Source: Polytrichum commune
Lineage: Eukaryota; Streptophyta; Polytrichopsida; Polytrichales; Polytrichaceae
NCBI GenBank assembly: GCA_950295325.1
Contig: OX485805.1
Location: forward strand, 48,324,758 to 48,388,757
Direction: 5' to 3'
DNA: 64,000 nucleotides
Part shown: in pieces, positions 13,612 through 26,660 of the stretch
Layout: each line of letters starts with the position of its first letter
How positions within the stretch are numbered: position 1 is the stretch's first letter
Made by a program: the position numbers and the translations under genes
The notes under the pieces: model-generated
What the model saw: the letters and a program-made list of their open reading frames with translations, nothing else
What the model was told of the DNA's origin: nothing
The model's database searches: none

Positions 13612-16477
13612 CTGAATTGATGTTCGGAGAGGAACATTCTTAAACTCAAAGTATTGAAGTTAATTAGGCACCCACTTGCATTAGGGGGTATATATTTACA
13701 CCATTATTGAGTGGAGTCCTAATGCGGACAAAAGGCACAAAAATTCTACCCCTTCTTAAGGGGCCCATCCCCGAACAAGAATTTTTGGCTGAGGCACATG
13801 TCCTAGCTTAGGGCCGGTATACCCTTGAGGTCGAGACATATTTTTCTTGGGGTCGATTCAATGAGGTTTAACCCCTATTAGCCTTGAGATGGTCCCAAGT
13901 ACTCATTACAATGTGATTAGAATTTAAGATTATGATAAGGGTCAATTATCTTATATTCAATGGTTTTGAGGCCAAAGAACAGAGGCTATTGCATAAGGCC
14001 TTCAAAATTTTAACCCTTCGTTCTCTTTTTTCATTGTCATTTGTACAAGATGAATGAACCTAGACAAAAGGTGTTAGTGGCCCTTGTGTTTTCCATGGCT
14101 ATATGGTATGTCATAGTGGTGGTGGTAATATTGTAGCAACTAGCTTTGCAACAACATTATGTAGCCATGGCAATGATATTTGCAAGGGTGGTCAGAGAAG
14201 GTGGAGTCTCGAAGAGGTGGAGGAGCATTGGATGCATGGTTGGAGGACAATTTTTTTTGAGAGACAATTATTTGGATGCTATATGGATCAATTATTTAAA
14301 GCAATGCACAAGGTTACTTTCCAATTGCGTTTGAGTATTTGTGTGTTGTTTACATGCCGCCTTTGAGTCAATATGATACAACTCTTCTAAAATCAATTCC
14401 TCTAAGGAATCGGGTCGCTCTTTCTTTTAATTGACTTTGTATGGGCAAATTTTTATGGGGTTCTGTTGAAACCTATGGAAATACATTTGCTTCTACATCT
14501 ATCATCGTTAGAGAGTATAATTTTTTATTATATATTTTTTGATATTAACTTAAAAAAATTACAGTCAAAATTTTCAAGGTTAAGGGGTTTTATGCATGTA
14601 ATGGGAACAGTGAATGAAAGTCACATACCTATCATTACCTCTCTGGTGGATCCAACATCATAATACTATAGGAAGGGCTTCTATTTGGCTCTACTTCAAG
14701 GTGTGGTAGAATACACATGTAAATTTTGGGATTACAATTTTGGATGGATTGGGTGATGCCGTGATTGGACGTTGTTTCCAAATTTGAATCTGGACTTGAT
14801 GACAATGAAAGGTATGTTGAATTACATCCGGTGTGTGGTTATTCAAAAATTCTCATATATGTTTGAATGAATAGGTTTATATCTAGGTTCCGTGACAATA
14901 ATGGATTTAAAGTTGATGCCAAATCTTCAATGGATTTTCACCTTGCATCACAACCAAGCAAAGGCCTATAAAAAGACTAGTGCCCACAATCTTGCCAATA
15001 TTGAATCCCTAGTCTTTTGATTGGATGTGCATTCAATGTCAAGGAAAGACACCAATTGGACATGTAGAGGATTGGTTGTAACAATGGATCTCATATTTGT
15101 TGGTGAATTTTATATCACAATTTGGAGGTTTGTTTATGTTTGAATGGCATCGAGTACAAAGTATCATCTTGTTTCCCAAGGCATTGGTTGTGAGGTTTGC
15201 AAGATATGAGTTTGTTGCACCATATGGGGTACAACCTTGCATGGGAGCTGTAGCATCAATATATGAATTGTCAACAAATCGATATTGCTACGTATGATTT
15301 CCCAACTTCATTACATTGCATATTGCACAACAATGTAAGTCCTTGAAAAATGAATTTGTATGTTCCGACCAAGAAGCATGCATACAGTCAAGACTTTATA
15401 AGTGTTACCCCTTTAAGCATCATAATTCCATATATGTTAAGAAAAATTTTCTCCCCTACAAAAACACAATTGGTAAGACTAGTGAGTGTTATGTGTCGAC
15501 ATGAGATTAGGGCGACCTCAATACAAGGACATCCTTCTTTCTCTTACTCTATCTAGGAACTACTATCAAATCACTTGTAAGGTGAAATTAGTGAACTCAA
15601 GTAAGGTTTATGGGTCCCATGTGCTCACTCTTCTTAATTGAACACCTATATTTGAGTGGTATATGCCAAGGCTTGTATTTGCAAATAGTATACGTGACAC
15701 TAAATACCATAAGTTAGTATTAGTCCATGGCCAACAAGCATAGTTACTCACAAATGGTATATTTACTTGCATATTCAAAAGTTGGTGATCTTGGACAATG
15801 CAGGTGGTTGAATATGATGCGAATAGTTCATAAGCAGTTCTAGACGACAATGCGGTGCCATGAGATTGCAATTGATTTCATCGACATAAAGCCACGAGAT
15901 CTAATTGCATCAGGCTGTACAAAGTTCATAGGGAACTCTACAAGCTCTTAACTCGGTGGAAAGCATTTCCAACAACTCCTATGTGCTCTTCTATTCATTG
16001 ATAATCTCCAATTTCCATCTATGAGTGGGGCATACTTGTTATGTCCCATAAATGTCTCAAATTTATTAACTCCTCAGAGTCTGAGAGCTCCAGATTGGAC
16101 CTCTCCATGCAAAAAGTAGCATATTTGAGCTACATACCTTCATTTCTAACTAATCATGTCCAAAGTGACCCTAGTATCTAACATCAACTTGTTTTTCAAG
16201 AGCACTGTTTGAATGAGTTGAATACATTGATGTTATTGAAGATTTAAGCTCAAATACATAGCTTGGGTGCCCTTGGATGCAAATACATATGGTATTTTAT
16301 TACATATGTAGTATGAGTGGTATTTTGATTTTTGGTATTTTGATTTTCTCCTTGACATAAGGACAATGCATATGATAAGGCTTCAAACGGATGAATATAT
16401 AAACCTATGATTTCTGAACTTGGTGAAGGCCGTATAAATTGTGCAGATTTCATAAGTGGCTTCTATTATTAGTAGTA
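13612..16477. other. Non-coding stretch, no gene seen
   Basis: Several short frames on both strands between 14.1 and 15.9 kb overlap each other and show no domain, no consistent exon chain and no codon pattern unlike the surrounding AT-rich DNA. I could not identify a repeat family here. It is the 3' flank of the monooxygenase gene. Confidence 0.5.
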
Positions 16478-19400
16478 TTATTGTTGTGCAATTGTTGGTA
16501 GCTTTCCCACATCAAACAACGTGTGGTCCAAGAAGTTAACGGCCTGCATTCCCTTCGGAACCAAGTCGGGCCCTTTCTCCCAAGTTTGTTTCATCGTAAA
16601 AGCTTGATGCGTGATGGCATACGTCCTCTCATGCCTCTCGGCGTGGAAATCCAGCAAAGCCTTGTGAATCCTCTCACTCTCACTTAGGGCTTGAGATGAC
16701 TCGGTTTCCTGACTCGGGTCTTGCTGGTGCGAGCTGGGTTTGAGTGCTTGGTGAAGCTTCCGGGCGAGAACAATTCCATCTTCCAGGGCCATGCCTCCAC
16801 CTTGCCCAAGGTTGGGGCTCGTGGGGTGAGACGCATCTCCCGCCACCGTAACGTTTCCAGCCACCTGCGATTCGGTCGGCCTCGTGTTCAAGCGGTGGCG
16901 GAGGCGATTTTTCGCGATATTCTCGAGCGGAGTGTTGTTGATGCACAGGTGAGGGAACGGCGTTTGAATGTCTTTGGTGAGGTCGAGTGCTTCGCGTTTG
17001 ATTTCCTCCGGTGTCATCTCTCGCCAATCTGAAGTGTGAGGAAGCACCATAATTTCAGATAATGGTAGCGAATTAGTAGTAAGGAGAATTTTCTTTTTGT
17101 TGGACCGGTTAAATACTAGGGCAATGTTCTCTGCGTATGAAGGTTCTTGCGTGGTGTGTTGACCCAAATGGTATTGAAAACAAAAATACCGTCAAACACC
17201 CATACCATACTTGGTATCAAAAAATGTGAAATCTTCATTATCGTTACCCGAATGGTGGTACACAAAAAGACAATACCAGTCCAACACCGGTATTTTCCAC
17301 ATAAATTGGTCACCTTGCTCCTGGATTTAATTGGAGAAAAATCCAGTGTATTGAAAGGATGTAATTCGAACTTATGTGTCTTACATATCAGGAGGTTTGA
17401 CTTAAGAAAATTCTTGGTAGACTTTACGGAATTTGTACACAAAATGGATGACATGATTTTATGATGGGAAGAATATTCTAGCATCATTTAGATTGTAACG
17501 TAGTAGGGCAGCGTTTTCCACGTCAATTAATTAGCTTCTGATTTGAATAGGAATAATTCCAGGGTATTGAATTTATGTAATTCAAACCTATGTGTATTAC
17601 ACAGGAGCTTCGACCTCTTACAATTTTGTTTGATAGACTAGGAATGAAGGACACATGTCAACAGAAATGAAGGACATAATTCTATTGGTGAGAGGAATCA
17701 GCTGTTGATCGTGAGCTCATATGAGTAATATAAACTTGATCGGTTCATGGATAATGATAAATCTTTCATGGTTCTTGTTTAAGATTCCAATTTGAAAATT
17801 TCCCAAAAGTGTGATGTTTTGTGCAATACGACACTGTGACTTCTGACAGTAAATGATTCTCTTGTAGAAACTCTGCTATGCTAGAAGGAAAAAGAAGTGG
17901 GATCAACGCATTTGAGAGTGTTGGATGTATGTGTAACCCAACAGTGAACGAACATTGTTCTTAAGTATCAGCCCTTGGTTGCATTAAAAGGTAAGAGATC
18001 CAGAGTAATAATAGTTCAAGAAAAGTAGGAATACTGACCTTCCGAAAGATCATAAGCAAAAGCGACAAACCAAAAGACTGTTGTTGAGGTCATTGGTGCG
18101 ACTGATGTGCGAACTCCAGGGCGACCGTATGTGCGCCAAGCTTCCCCAAAATCATGACCGTCTGGAAATATGGCCATTCCTCGCGTCTCAATCTCCCCAA
18201 TAGCTTTCGGCTTCTCAAGGCCTATCCAGGACGCTACGATCGAACTCGTGCCATCAAATCCAACCACAACCTGTTGACATCCACAATTTTAATCCATCCT
18301 TCTCAATAATTTGCTGAATGCTTTCTTGGCCAGAAAAATGAGAAACTTTCACAGGAACATCTATTTAGATTTCAGGGTGAGATTTAGTACATATTCCACT
18401 ATTGAAATATGCACACCACCCTCAGAGACAAAGTCTTTCAAAGATTTACATGCAAGCTCAATGAAACCTAATCCAGGGCCCTGTGACCGAGCTCATGCCA
18501 TCAATTCCAACCACAACCTATTGACATCCACAATCCTTCTCAATAATTTGCTGGATACTGTCTTGGCCAGAAAAATGGAAAAACCTTCAGAGGAACATCC
18601 ACTTAATTTTCGTGGTGAAATTAATTAGAACCTATTCACTCTTGAAATATGCACACCACCCTCAGAGAGAAAGTTTTTCACAGATTTACATACAAAGCTC
18701 AATGAAACTGAATAAGCCCAAAGAAATGCACCTGTTCTGGATGAGCCTATTGAAAAGGTAACCTAATTAAGTTATTTGGTATCTCTAGTTTGTAAGTTGG
18801 TCAACCTTGGCAGAGTAGGTCGAGCCATCTTTAAGCTCGAGGTCTGTGACATTGGGTGATGTTTGTGACTTTTTGAGACTCGTCACTTGCGAGTTAAGTC
18901 GGATGGTTCCTTGAGGTAACTGCCCAGCAAGAGCTCCCATAAGTGCCTTTCGTTCTATAATCCGCATCTCATGTGGCCTGTTAGTTTTGAAGGAGGATTA
19001 ACAAATTTAAATACACATCAATGTTCCCTGAACTTGTAAGGCTTATATCTACATCGCAAAGCACAACAAGTTCCAACAAAAATCCTTGCAAGTCCTTCCG
19101 ACAAGCACTTTAACAATCTGAACATGTAGCTACCTTCTCCTAACTTTTAATTGGCATTTATCTGTTTTCAACGCACTGACAAGGGCTTCCTTCACATGAC
19201 CCATTTGACATTTGTCACTCAGGACCCACCAAAAAAGATCATATTTTGTGTCAAGTGTCAAATCGACCTTTTTTTTACACAAAAATGTGATCTTCCTGAA
19301 ATGACAACATGCCAAATGGGTTGTGTTGAAAAGGCTTACGACTTTTTTACTATGGAACATAATCATTTGTTGTCTTCCAAACTTTCATATTTATGATGGA

Positions 19401-20714
19401 TGAGAAAATGTCCTTACCCTCCTTCGCAATTAACAAACTTGAAGCTCCTCAAGGGTTGGGCGCAGTCATCGTACACATTGAATCTGCACAGAGCTCCATT
19501 AAACCCCCTCCATGATGCTTCTGGCAGCTCATGTCACATGAATTTCTGAACCATAGATTTATGGCAGACTGACCTAAAAATGAATCTGAATTTATGAGGA
19601 AATGGAAACTGCAACAGTCCTTACGATTGGAGGTTAATATATGCCCGTCGGAATTGTTCAGCCATCTCAAAGACTTCGAGGACTCGCATTGCATTGGTCC
19701 AGAGAGTGATGGTAGTGCCCTCAGATCGTAGCCTGTCTGACTGCTCCAACACCACACACTTAAGCCCAACTCTGTTCCCAACAATCCCAATATGGTCAAA
19801 ATAATATACTCGTTTAATGTGTTAGCACCAGTACCCCTCTCCCATCCCAAACAGATTCAGCAAAAGGGGAAAACCACAAGGCATCCAAAGTGAAGTATTT
19901 CTCGGCCACATGGTTCGAGTGCAAACTTGTGATTTCGATAGTGGAGAGGAGATACTCCAATTAGAGAAGGTTTTTTTTCTCTCTTATATGTGTCCACACA
20001 ACCGCCTCTCATTCCTCAAGCATCTAGCAATGGTTGCAATGACTACTCCACTTGACAGCCACCTTCCATTCTCAAAAAAATTGAGTGTTGCGGTGACACA
20101 CTCACATGGCTAAATGAGCGATGACCAACCGAAGATTATTTTTTTCTCCCCTCCTAGTGCCCCGTTGGTAAAAATATAAAATAAAATAAAATAAAATAAA
20201 AAATAAAACCATCTTATAAAAACCCAACAGAAAATTTGGAACTAGATTGTGCATTCCAACCTTTGCAATTCAATCGTAGGTTGAAGGTTGTGGGTTTTAT
20301 GTCAAGACTTGTGACTCTCTCTTACAATTCTCATCACAAAGTCAGCTTCAGAAGATCAACCGCCAACTTACTCCAGAACACTCCCACATACTGCATTCTT
20401 ATCCGAAAATGCTGACCCAGCTTGGGATTGGGCACTCAACCCGCAAGATGAGTAGCGATTTCGGCCAGGAGGGAGAGACCCCTCACATCGTGAATTGAGC
20501 AAGTGAACAATTTGCCTCTATTCCTCACGCTTGGAATTTATTGAAAATTTCCAGTCAGTTCAGAATTAATATAAGCTTACCTGTGAAGAGCCCCAGCAAA
20601 ACCGAGGCCCCCAATACCGCCTCCCACAATCACAATGTCCTCCTGGTGCACTTTGCTGGTTCCGATACCCAAACACCTGGTTCCCATAATTCGGGGGAGG
20701 AGAGAAGTGCCCAT
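16478..20714 (-). CDS. FAD-dependent monooxygenase (MO1-like), six exons
   Basis: Group A flavin monooxygenase of the plant MO1/zeaxanthin-epoxidase-like family, which uses FAD and NAD(P)H to hydroxylate small substrates; the substrate here is unknown. Exons in order: 20714-20581, 19771-19625, 19483-19418, 18977-18806, 18270-18039 and 17028-16478. All introns are GT-AG, the phases agree, and the sum is 433 codons plus stop, about the family's usual length. Residues 30-36 read VGGGIGG (dinucleotide-binding GxGxxG). VVVGFDGTSSIVASW holds the DG motif. Near residues 312-328 VAGDASHPTSPNLGQGG is the GD motif that binds the FAD ribityl chain. The start at 20714 is the first ATG after an in-frame TAG upstream; a second in-frame ATG at 20687 is possible. 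No clear transit peptide or membrane span. Intron 4 carries a partial tandem copy of exon 5. The gene looks intact. Confidence 0.9.
18224..18709 (-). repeat. 247-bp tandem duplication across exon 5 acceptor
   Basis: Two head-to-tail copies, 18224-18470 and 18471-18709, both start ATCCAGG on the plus strand and end near CTCAATGAAAC. Copy 1 contains the real first part of exon 5 of the monooxygenase and its acceptor. Copy 2 lies in intron 4 and holds a diverged version, with an AATAG/GTTGTGGTTGG acceptor followed by a frame reading VVVGIDGMSS. Copy 2 has no matching donor region, so it is probably a non-functional decoy exon. Confidence 0.8.
20172..20208. repeat. (AAAAT)n simple repeat
   Basis: A run of AAAAT pentamers inside intron 1 of the monooxygenase gene, with one irregular unit near the end. 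Ordinary microsatellite. Confidence 0.8.
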
Positions 20715-20961
20715 AAATCTGTGCTCTTGAATTCGACCAAACAAAAGTATGTCAAGCCGAGCTGATGAAGAAGAAACCTAGAAGTGGGTGTTCTTAGCAG
20801 AAAGAGCAATTTAATAAAGACTCTGTGCAATGTAAATGAGCAATCAGGCGCTAGGTTTCCGTGTGAATCTGAGGGCGGCTGCCTTCCAACTTTATTCTTC
20901 CACCATAGCCAAACCTCCGAAACGCGGTGGCGTGGAATATGTGAGCTTCAACACATCCCAA

Positions 20962-21115
20962 TGATCCAATCCCCACAGCCTTATTCACGACAAGCTTGTC
21001 TGAGTGAATGCAACCTTTGCAATAAATTTTTATACCAGTGATCCAATACCCACAGCCTCATTCACGACAAGCTTGTCTGAGTGAATGCAACCTTTGCAAT
21101 AAAAAATTTTAAGCG
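20962..21115 (+). repeat. 77-bp direct duplication upstream of the monooxygenase
   Basis: Two adjacent copies start TGATCCAATCCCCACAGCC at 20962 and TGATCCAATACCCACAGCC at 21039. They lie about 250-400 bp upstream of the monooxygenase start codon, inside its likely promoter. The shared core CACGACAAGCTTGTCTGAGT contains AAGCTTGTC and the inverted half GACAAGCTT. Confidence 0.8.
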
Positions 21116-23710
21116 TGAATGATTACTGTGGACTAGGGAAAAGATTCCGCTGACGTAGAAAACGATGGACCGGGATGTCCAGGAGAGACATGTGATGCAA
21201 TTGCCTTCGGTCATCCACTCATGCCCTGGTCACACCTAACTTTCCCTCTGGTTCCAATCGTGTAATTGGGGATTATGTTGAGAAAGTGATGTTGGTCCAC
21301 TATTTTTCACACTATTACAACTGGAGATGCCGATGGATGGTGTCTGAACTGGTTGGTGTGATTAGTCTATCACTTGTTTCAATGAGAAAAGTCCACAACA
21401 TTAGCACGCAGCATGCATTTGTTCGTTCTACGATCCTTGAGAATACAACCAATGGGATGCACAAATCATGTGCTAGGAGACTGAGTCAAATTCAAACTGA
21501 GCTCCTACCATCCCATGGTCATTACCAAGGCCCACAGTTGTGTAGTAATGTTATGTCCAGGGCTTGTCATTTTTTTTATTTTTTTCTTCAGTTTTTCCTA
21601 GATGTCATGCTTGGAATAAAATACTAGGTTGATATGTCCTAGCTACGGCCTACTGTGAAAGTCATATGTGTCCCCCCCTCCTTGCCCCCAAACAATTATT
21701 GGATTTGATATTGTGAGCTAACTTTGTAAATTGCAAAAGCTTCACAGCTTAACAACATTATATTTGTGTTTGTTTGTAAGCTCAAACCACCCAAACATAG
21801 GAGAGAGACAAAAAAATCCTCTCCCCTCCCATGTGCTTATTTTTATGTCGAGGCACTACTTTTACATTTTAAATTTTTTTTAGTATAGTAAAAATAATCT
21901 ATTCATAGTTTTAGACCTTTAGTTCTACTATTATTATTTTTAAAACTTTGATCCTTCTAGAACCATTTTTCATCTTTTGGCTCAATCACATTATTCTAGT
22001 TGGAATTTAATTTTTCCAACTTATTTCATCTATATATCCATTGGGATTTTTCTAAATCCATTGAATACCATCCACAGTCTATTGGGAGTTCTCTAACTCA
22101 AGCCATATTTTTCTACTTGGAGATGTCTAATTCCAACACAAAGATCTTCCATTGTGAGTTCTCTAACTCTTGTGCACATTTCATTTATGGGTTGTTTGAT
22201 CCTTGTGCGAAATTCATTCATGTGTTGTCTAACCTATTTCTTCCTATAGAGTTGTGACCTATTTCCAATCATCATGTGCTCACATGCTAAGTACATCAAA
22301 ATATGGTTAGTCATTCTTAATTCAAGATATCACTAAGGTACACCCCATATGCATCCATGTTTGAGTGCATCTAACCCATTATTTTTATGGTTTATCCATG
22401 GTTTCTTGCTCTAAGCTGCTTGAAATTGGTTAGGGCCTAGGGTTTGGAATTTTAGAGGTTTGTGTACACCCTTTTCTCCTCTCTATTGTTCATGCTTTTT
22501 TTTTTTGCATTGTGTTGATTGTTTAGTGTAGCCCAATTATGGTGAAGAAACATTGTACCATTTGAATTGCAACTAAACTCCCAAGTTGACAGAACGGAGC
22601 TCAACAATATACTTATTCAAAGTGAAATAAAACAAGCAAGGAGTTGTTCTTCAATATCGTAGTCCCAGTGTGCTTTAGACAAAATGGTGGAAAATAATTT
22701 AATTATATTCAAGTTTCCATTCCTCAAAAAGAAATTTGTGGCTAGATTCTCATTTTTCCCTTACAAAAATGAGGATTTTTCATCACAAAAATATAATCAA
22801 AATGCCAAAAATCTCCAAATAATATCATTAATGTTGAAACTGCCATGGTACTACAAGAGCCCATGTGGCCTATTTGAAAATTATTTTTCTTGGGTACAAA
22901 TCGAAAAGATTCAATTGAAAGAAAGAACAACCACCTTGGGGGAAATCCAAAACCGAAGGGCATCAAGAAATAATGCCCATCCAAGGCCTAACCTTCCACG
23001 TGACTACTAAAGTGTTTTGAGTCATAATAAAAACCTTTGACACACAACACCGAATCAAATTCCTCAAAAACATCTTGATAGGCAACATCCGGAGTTTTTC
23101 CCCAAGTCTGTGAGAGTCTGTTTCCACTCAATTCTACAATAGTCCAACAAAGATTCCCACACCTACTTAGTATATCTTCTCCACAAGCCATTGAAGGGCA
23201 TTAAAAACCACATCATTCCATTGGTGCCAAATAATCTATGGAAGGCCACTTCTAAAAAAGAACCAAATGCGAGTGAACGTTTCAATGTCTTGCAAGGAGG
23301 TTGATCAAAGAGGCATTGCATCATTGAAAATATTTGCGAGGTCTGAGTTTACCACTTTTGGCAAAGTGTTGCCACATAATGTTAGTTGCATAATGTCACA
23401 CTTGTTGAGCTAGAGGGCAGCTGAAGAATATGTGCTTCACCTACTCTACAAATTGCAAGCCACAATGAGGATAACTTTTGTTAATCTCCATCAAGATTCT
23501 TCCACACCATTCATTGTCTGCCTCTGCCTTATGAATGAGTGACCATAAGAAAGGGGCCTCCTTTTGTGCCTTATGTTTGTGCCAATGATATCCCATCTTA
23601 GAGAAGCGGATGGAGGAATTTCATTTCGCCATTTATCAGGGATCGACTTCTTGAGGGCCTCTTGAGTGGTAATTCATTTCTTCCCAAACTTGGGCAAGTA
23701 CGCGAGGAAG
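21116..23710. other. Non-coding stretch, no gene seen
   Basis: Short frames at 21.3, 22.0 and 22.7-23.2 kb occur on both strands over the same bases and show no domain. I find no exon chain and no terminal inverted repeats. A homopyrimidine-rich patch near 22.5 kb is the only compositional feature. Confidence 0.45.
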
Positions 23711-24396
23711 TGTCGCGCACCTCTCCATGTGGAGTGCCCAAAACACCATGGGCACAAGGGGCACCCCGGAGTGACACCCAGGACTTGTGGCGCCATTTGT
23801 GAGCCCAAGTGATCCTAGTGTGGGTGAGGGCCCCGGGCGTTGGGATTGCCCCCACAGAGACTAGGAGTCACGAGGGTATGAGCTATGAGTAGCTTATGGC
23901 GTGTGGATTCTAGAATGCTCAAAAACATCTCAATCAGAGGTGTGACCTAGGAGATATGGCAATTTGAATGGGGCGATGCCTAGGGACAGCGCCCTGGGAC
24001 AGCAGTGACCTAGGAGTGGCACCCGGGACTGCCTAGGTTTGAACAGCCATAACTTCTTCAATACTTGTCTGCATGGGGCAACTGAAAGGTCCATCGGCAT
24101 CTACGCAAAGAGTACATGTTGATAGAGCGGTTGCTTGATATCATTAGAGATCATAGGAAGACGTTATGATGGTATGAAGTTGCTGCGGGCTTCTAGCTCC
24201 ATCGACGAAGGGAAAATATCTATTTGGCCCCAACCCTTAAGAGAGAGACAAAAGGTTTCTTGATGGTGGGGTAGGGGCCTTGCCCAAAGTCCTACAGGCT
24301 TATATGGGTGAGGTAGGATGGCCAGCCGAACCCACCCGAGGCCGAACGGTACGGCCTCCACGGGCATTGGCCTAGCGTAGGGGCCTAGTTGCCTAG
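23711..24396 (+). repeat. ~700-bp repeat D, copy 1
   Basis: Starts TGTCGCGCACCTCTCCATG and ends GGCCTAGTTGCCTAG. It is a direct copy of 29182-29880, with the same order of landmarks: GGAGTGACACCCAGGACTTG, ACTAGGAGTCACGAGGGT, GATTCTAGAATGCTCAAAA and AGGCTTATATGGGTGAGGT. It is moderately GC-rich and non-coding. Its last base abuts the left terminal repeat of the transposon at 24397. It could be one unit of a former tandem array or a long terminal repeat; the TG start fits an LTR but the AG end does not. Confidence 0.8.
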
Positions 24397-24800
24397 TACC
24401 GTAGGTTCATAGCTGGTTCAACACATGTTAGCCAAATAATTAATTAAAGTGGAAAAATTGCATTCGGCTAAAAATGAAAAATAAAAAATTCAACTTTTGC
24501 TACAATTTTTTTATAAAAATCGGCTATAAGTAAGAATGTACATGTGAAATTTATTCAATTATTACAAATGAATGTTTTCTCATTCTCAAAAATATTCAAA
24601 TGCCTTAAAATTTGATGTTTTTTAACCTAATTACAGAAGAGATGACGGCTTAGTTGAACTTAACCTAAACCTACTTACCCTAATCAGGGTTTGAGGCTCC
24701 TTTGAACACTCTTTTCATGTGTTTGAGCTTTGAAGTGTGTTTGGTGAAATTTTGAGTGTTCCCATTGCTTTGCTTGTTTGAGCTTTTAGTTTAAGTCAAA

Positions 24801-26660
24801 ATGACAAAGTCAAAGACTTTGAGTAGTATTTTCATGTCAATTTCCAAAGAAGAGATGCAACAGTCAGTGGCACGTGATTTTGAGACTCTAAAGACTAAGA
24901 TGGATAAGGAAGCGGCTTTGCAAGTAGAAGTGGTGAAGCGTCCAGTTGGAAGGCCACGAGGCACATTGGAGGCAACGTTGTTGATTCCTAAAGTGGAAGA
25001 AGAGGAGCCAACTTCCAAAAAACTCAAGGTTAGGGGTCATTACACTAATTGGTTTGAGCCTTCTCTTTGGGATCCTATTTATGCTGTTGTTAGAAAACAT
25101 AGAAACATCAGCAATGCATGGAAGTACTTGAAGATGATGTACAAGAAACCGGGAGAGAGCTATGGCACTTACGAGAAGCTTGCTAGAAGCAAAATGTATG
25201 AGTGGTTCACATCTACAAGAGAACTCAAAGATGCTTACAAGAAGTATATAGATGAAAGATCTTCCCATTTCCATGGAGGAAACCAACATTGTCCTATTTT
25301 ATCCAATCATCAAGAATTAAAGGAAGCTATCATTGAGATGCTACATGCACATAGGAAGGCGGGACAACCTCTCTATGCAAGATCAATCCGCAATCTCATC
25401 ATCCCCTTTATTCAAAATAGGGCTCTAGATCTACTTGTTCAAGAAAGCTCAACTTCATTCAAGGTATCACTTAGTTGGATGAGGGCATTTGCTAGAAAAG
25501 AGTTAAATTGGTCTTTTAGAAAAACTACTACAGCAACAAGCAAATTATCAAAAGATTGGGAGCTACAAGGTTTGAGGATGACCCAATGGATAGCCTACTT
25601 GGTTAAGTGCTACAATGTCCCATGTGAATTAGTGGTAAACACATATCAGACCGGAGTCCATTTTGTTCCAACATGTGGAACAAAAACTTGGGAAGTGAAA
25701 GGATCTAAACATGTGGCTGTGATTAGAATTGAAGATAAAAGATAAGTTACAGTAGCGGTTTCATCTTCGTTGTCGGGTAACATCTTACATTTTCAAGTCA
25801 TTTTCACATGAACAACAAGTAGGAGTTTACCTCCTATGAACCTAGGTCGGAAAACGTGTAAAGAAGCTGGGTGGCACATCACACACACTAGCAACCATTG
25901 GTCCAATCTTGACTCTTGCAAGACATTTGTTAAAGAGATACTTCAACCCTACAGACTCAAACAAATAGAAATTATTGGACTTCCCATCCATACTCCTCTT
26001 ATTTGGTTGATTGACTGCTGGTCTGTTCATACCTCTACAACATTTTTTACATGGTTGAAATTGATTCATCCTTTAGTGAAAACAATATTTGTTCCTGCCA
26101 ACTGCACAAGTGTTCTACAGCCAGCAGATGTTATCCTCTAACGACCTTTCAAGCATGTATTTCGGATCCAATATGACAAATGGAGCATGAATCAAATATC
26201 TCAACAATTAGATTCAAGGAAGGAAAAAAACATCAAACTCGATTCTAAGCTAAGTGTTTTAAAACCTCTCTTATGTTCATGGTTGTATGAGGCTTGGCTT
26301 AGCATTCACAAACAACGAATGATACAAATTGGATGGGAACAATGTGGTATTGCTAAAGCTTTTCAACATGATTTTTAAGAGGATGCCTTGTGCGCAAATT
26401 TATCAACACCACTTTTCAAGGAGGAAGCAACTCAAATAGAAGAAGTTACAAACAAGGACGACACAATAGAAGACATGGAGCCAGATACTTGCATTACAAC
26501 AATCATGAAAAAGTCATTAGAAAGGGCAGCTGAGATTAGCCGTTTACATGGAGCTCGAGTTTCATCTCTAAAGGACGCAACTAGAAAAATGTATGTTCAA
26601 TCTGCACAAAAAGGTAAGTCTTTTGGAAGTAACCGATGTACAAACATTTGCAGGATTTAA
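24801..26660 (+). pseudogene. DDE_1 superfamily transposase (pogo/Tigger/jerky-like), broken
   Basis: One reading frame runs through the whole span with no frameshift but is cut by in-frame stops at 25743 (TAA), 25809 (TGA), 26139 (TAA) and 26376 (TAA). Residues ~47-56 (KRPVGRPRGT) form an AT-hook. The helix-turn-helix region follows. The catalytic core is recognisable: NTYQTGVHFVPT, LIDCWSVHTS (D codon 26013) and SVLQPADV (D codon 26127). The first catalytic position, normally NTDQTGVH, is Tyr (TAT at 25644), so catalysis would be lost even without the stops. From memory of the family, the stops at 25743 and 26139 fall where Gln is usual (DKRQ, LQRPF), which suggests C-to-T decay. Whether the last part (26379-26660) is native C-terminus is uncertain. 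Confidence 0.85.

Noticed and set aside
14103-15871. Cluster of short frames on both strands
   Set aside because: Under 90 codons each, mutually overlapping, no domain and no consistent exon phase.
17116-17487. Opposite-strand frames of 105-123 codons
   Set aside because: They lie in intron 5 of the monooxygenase gene, overlap each other, and have no family features.
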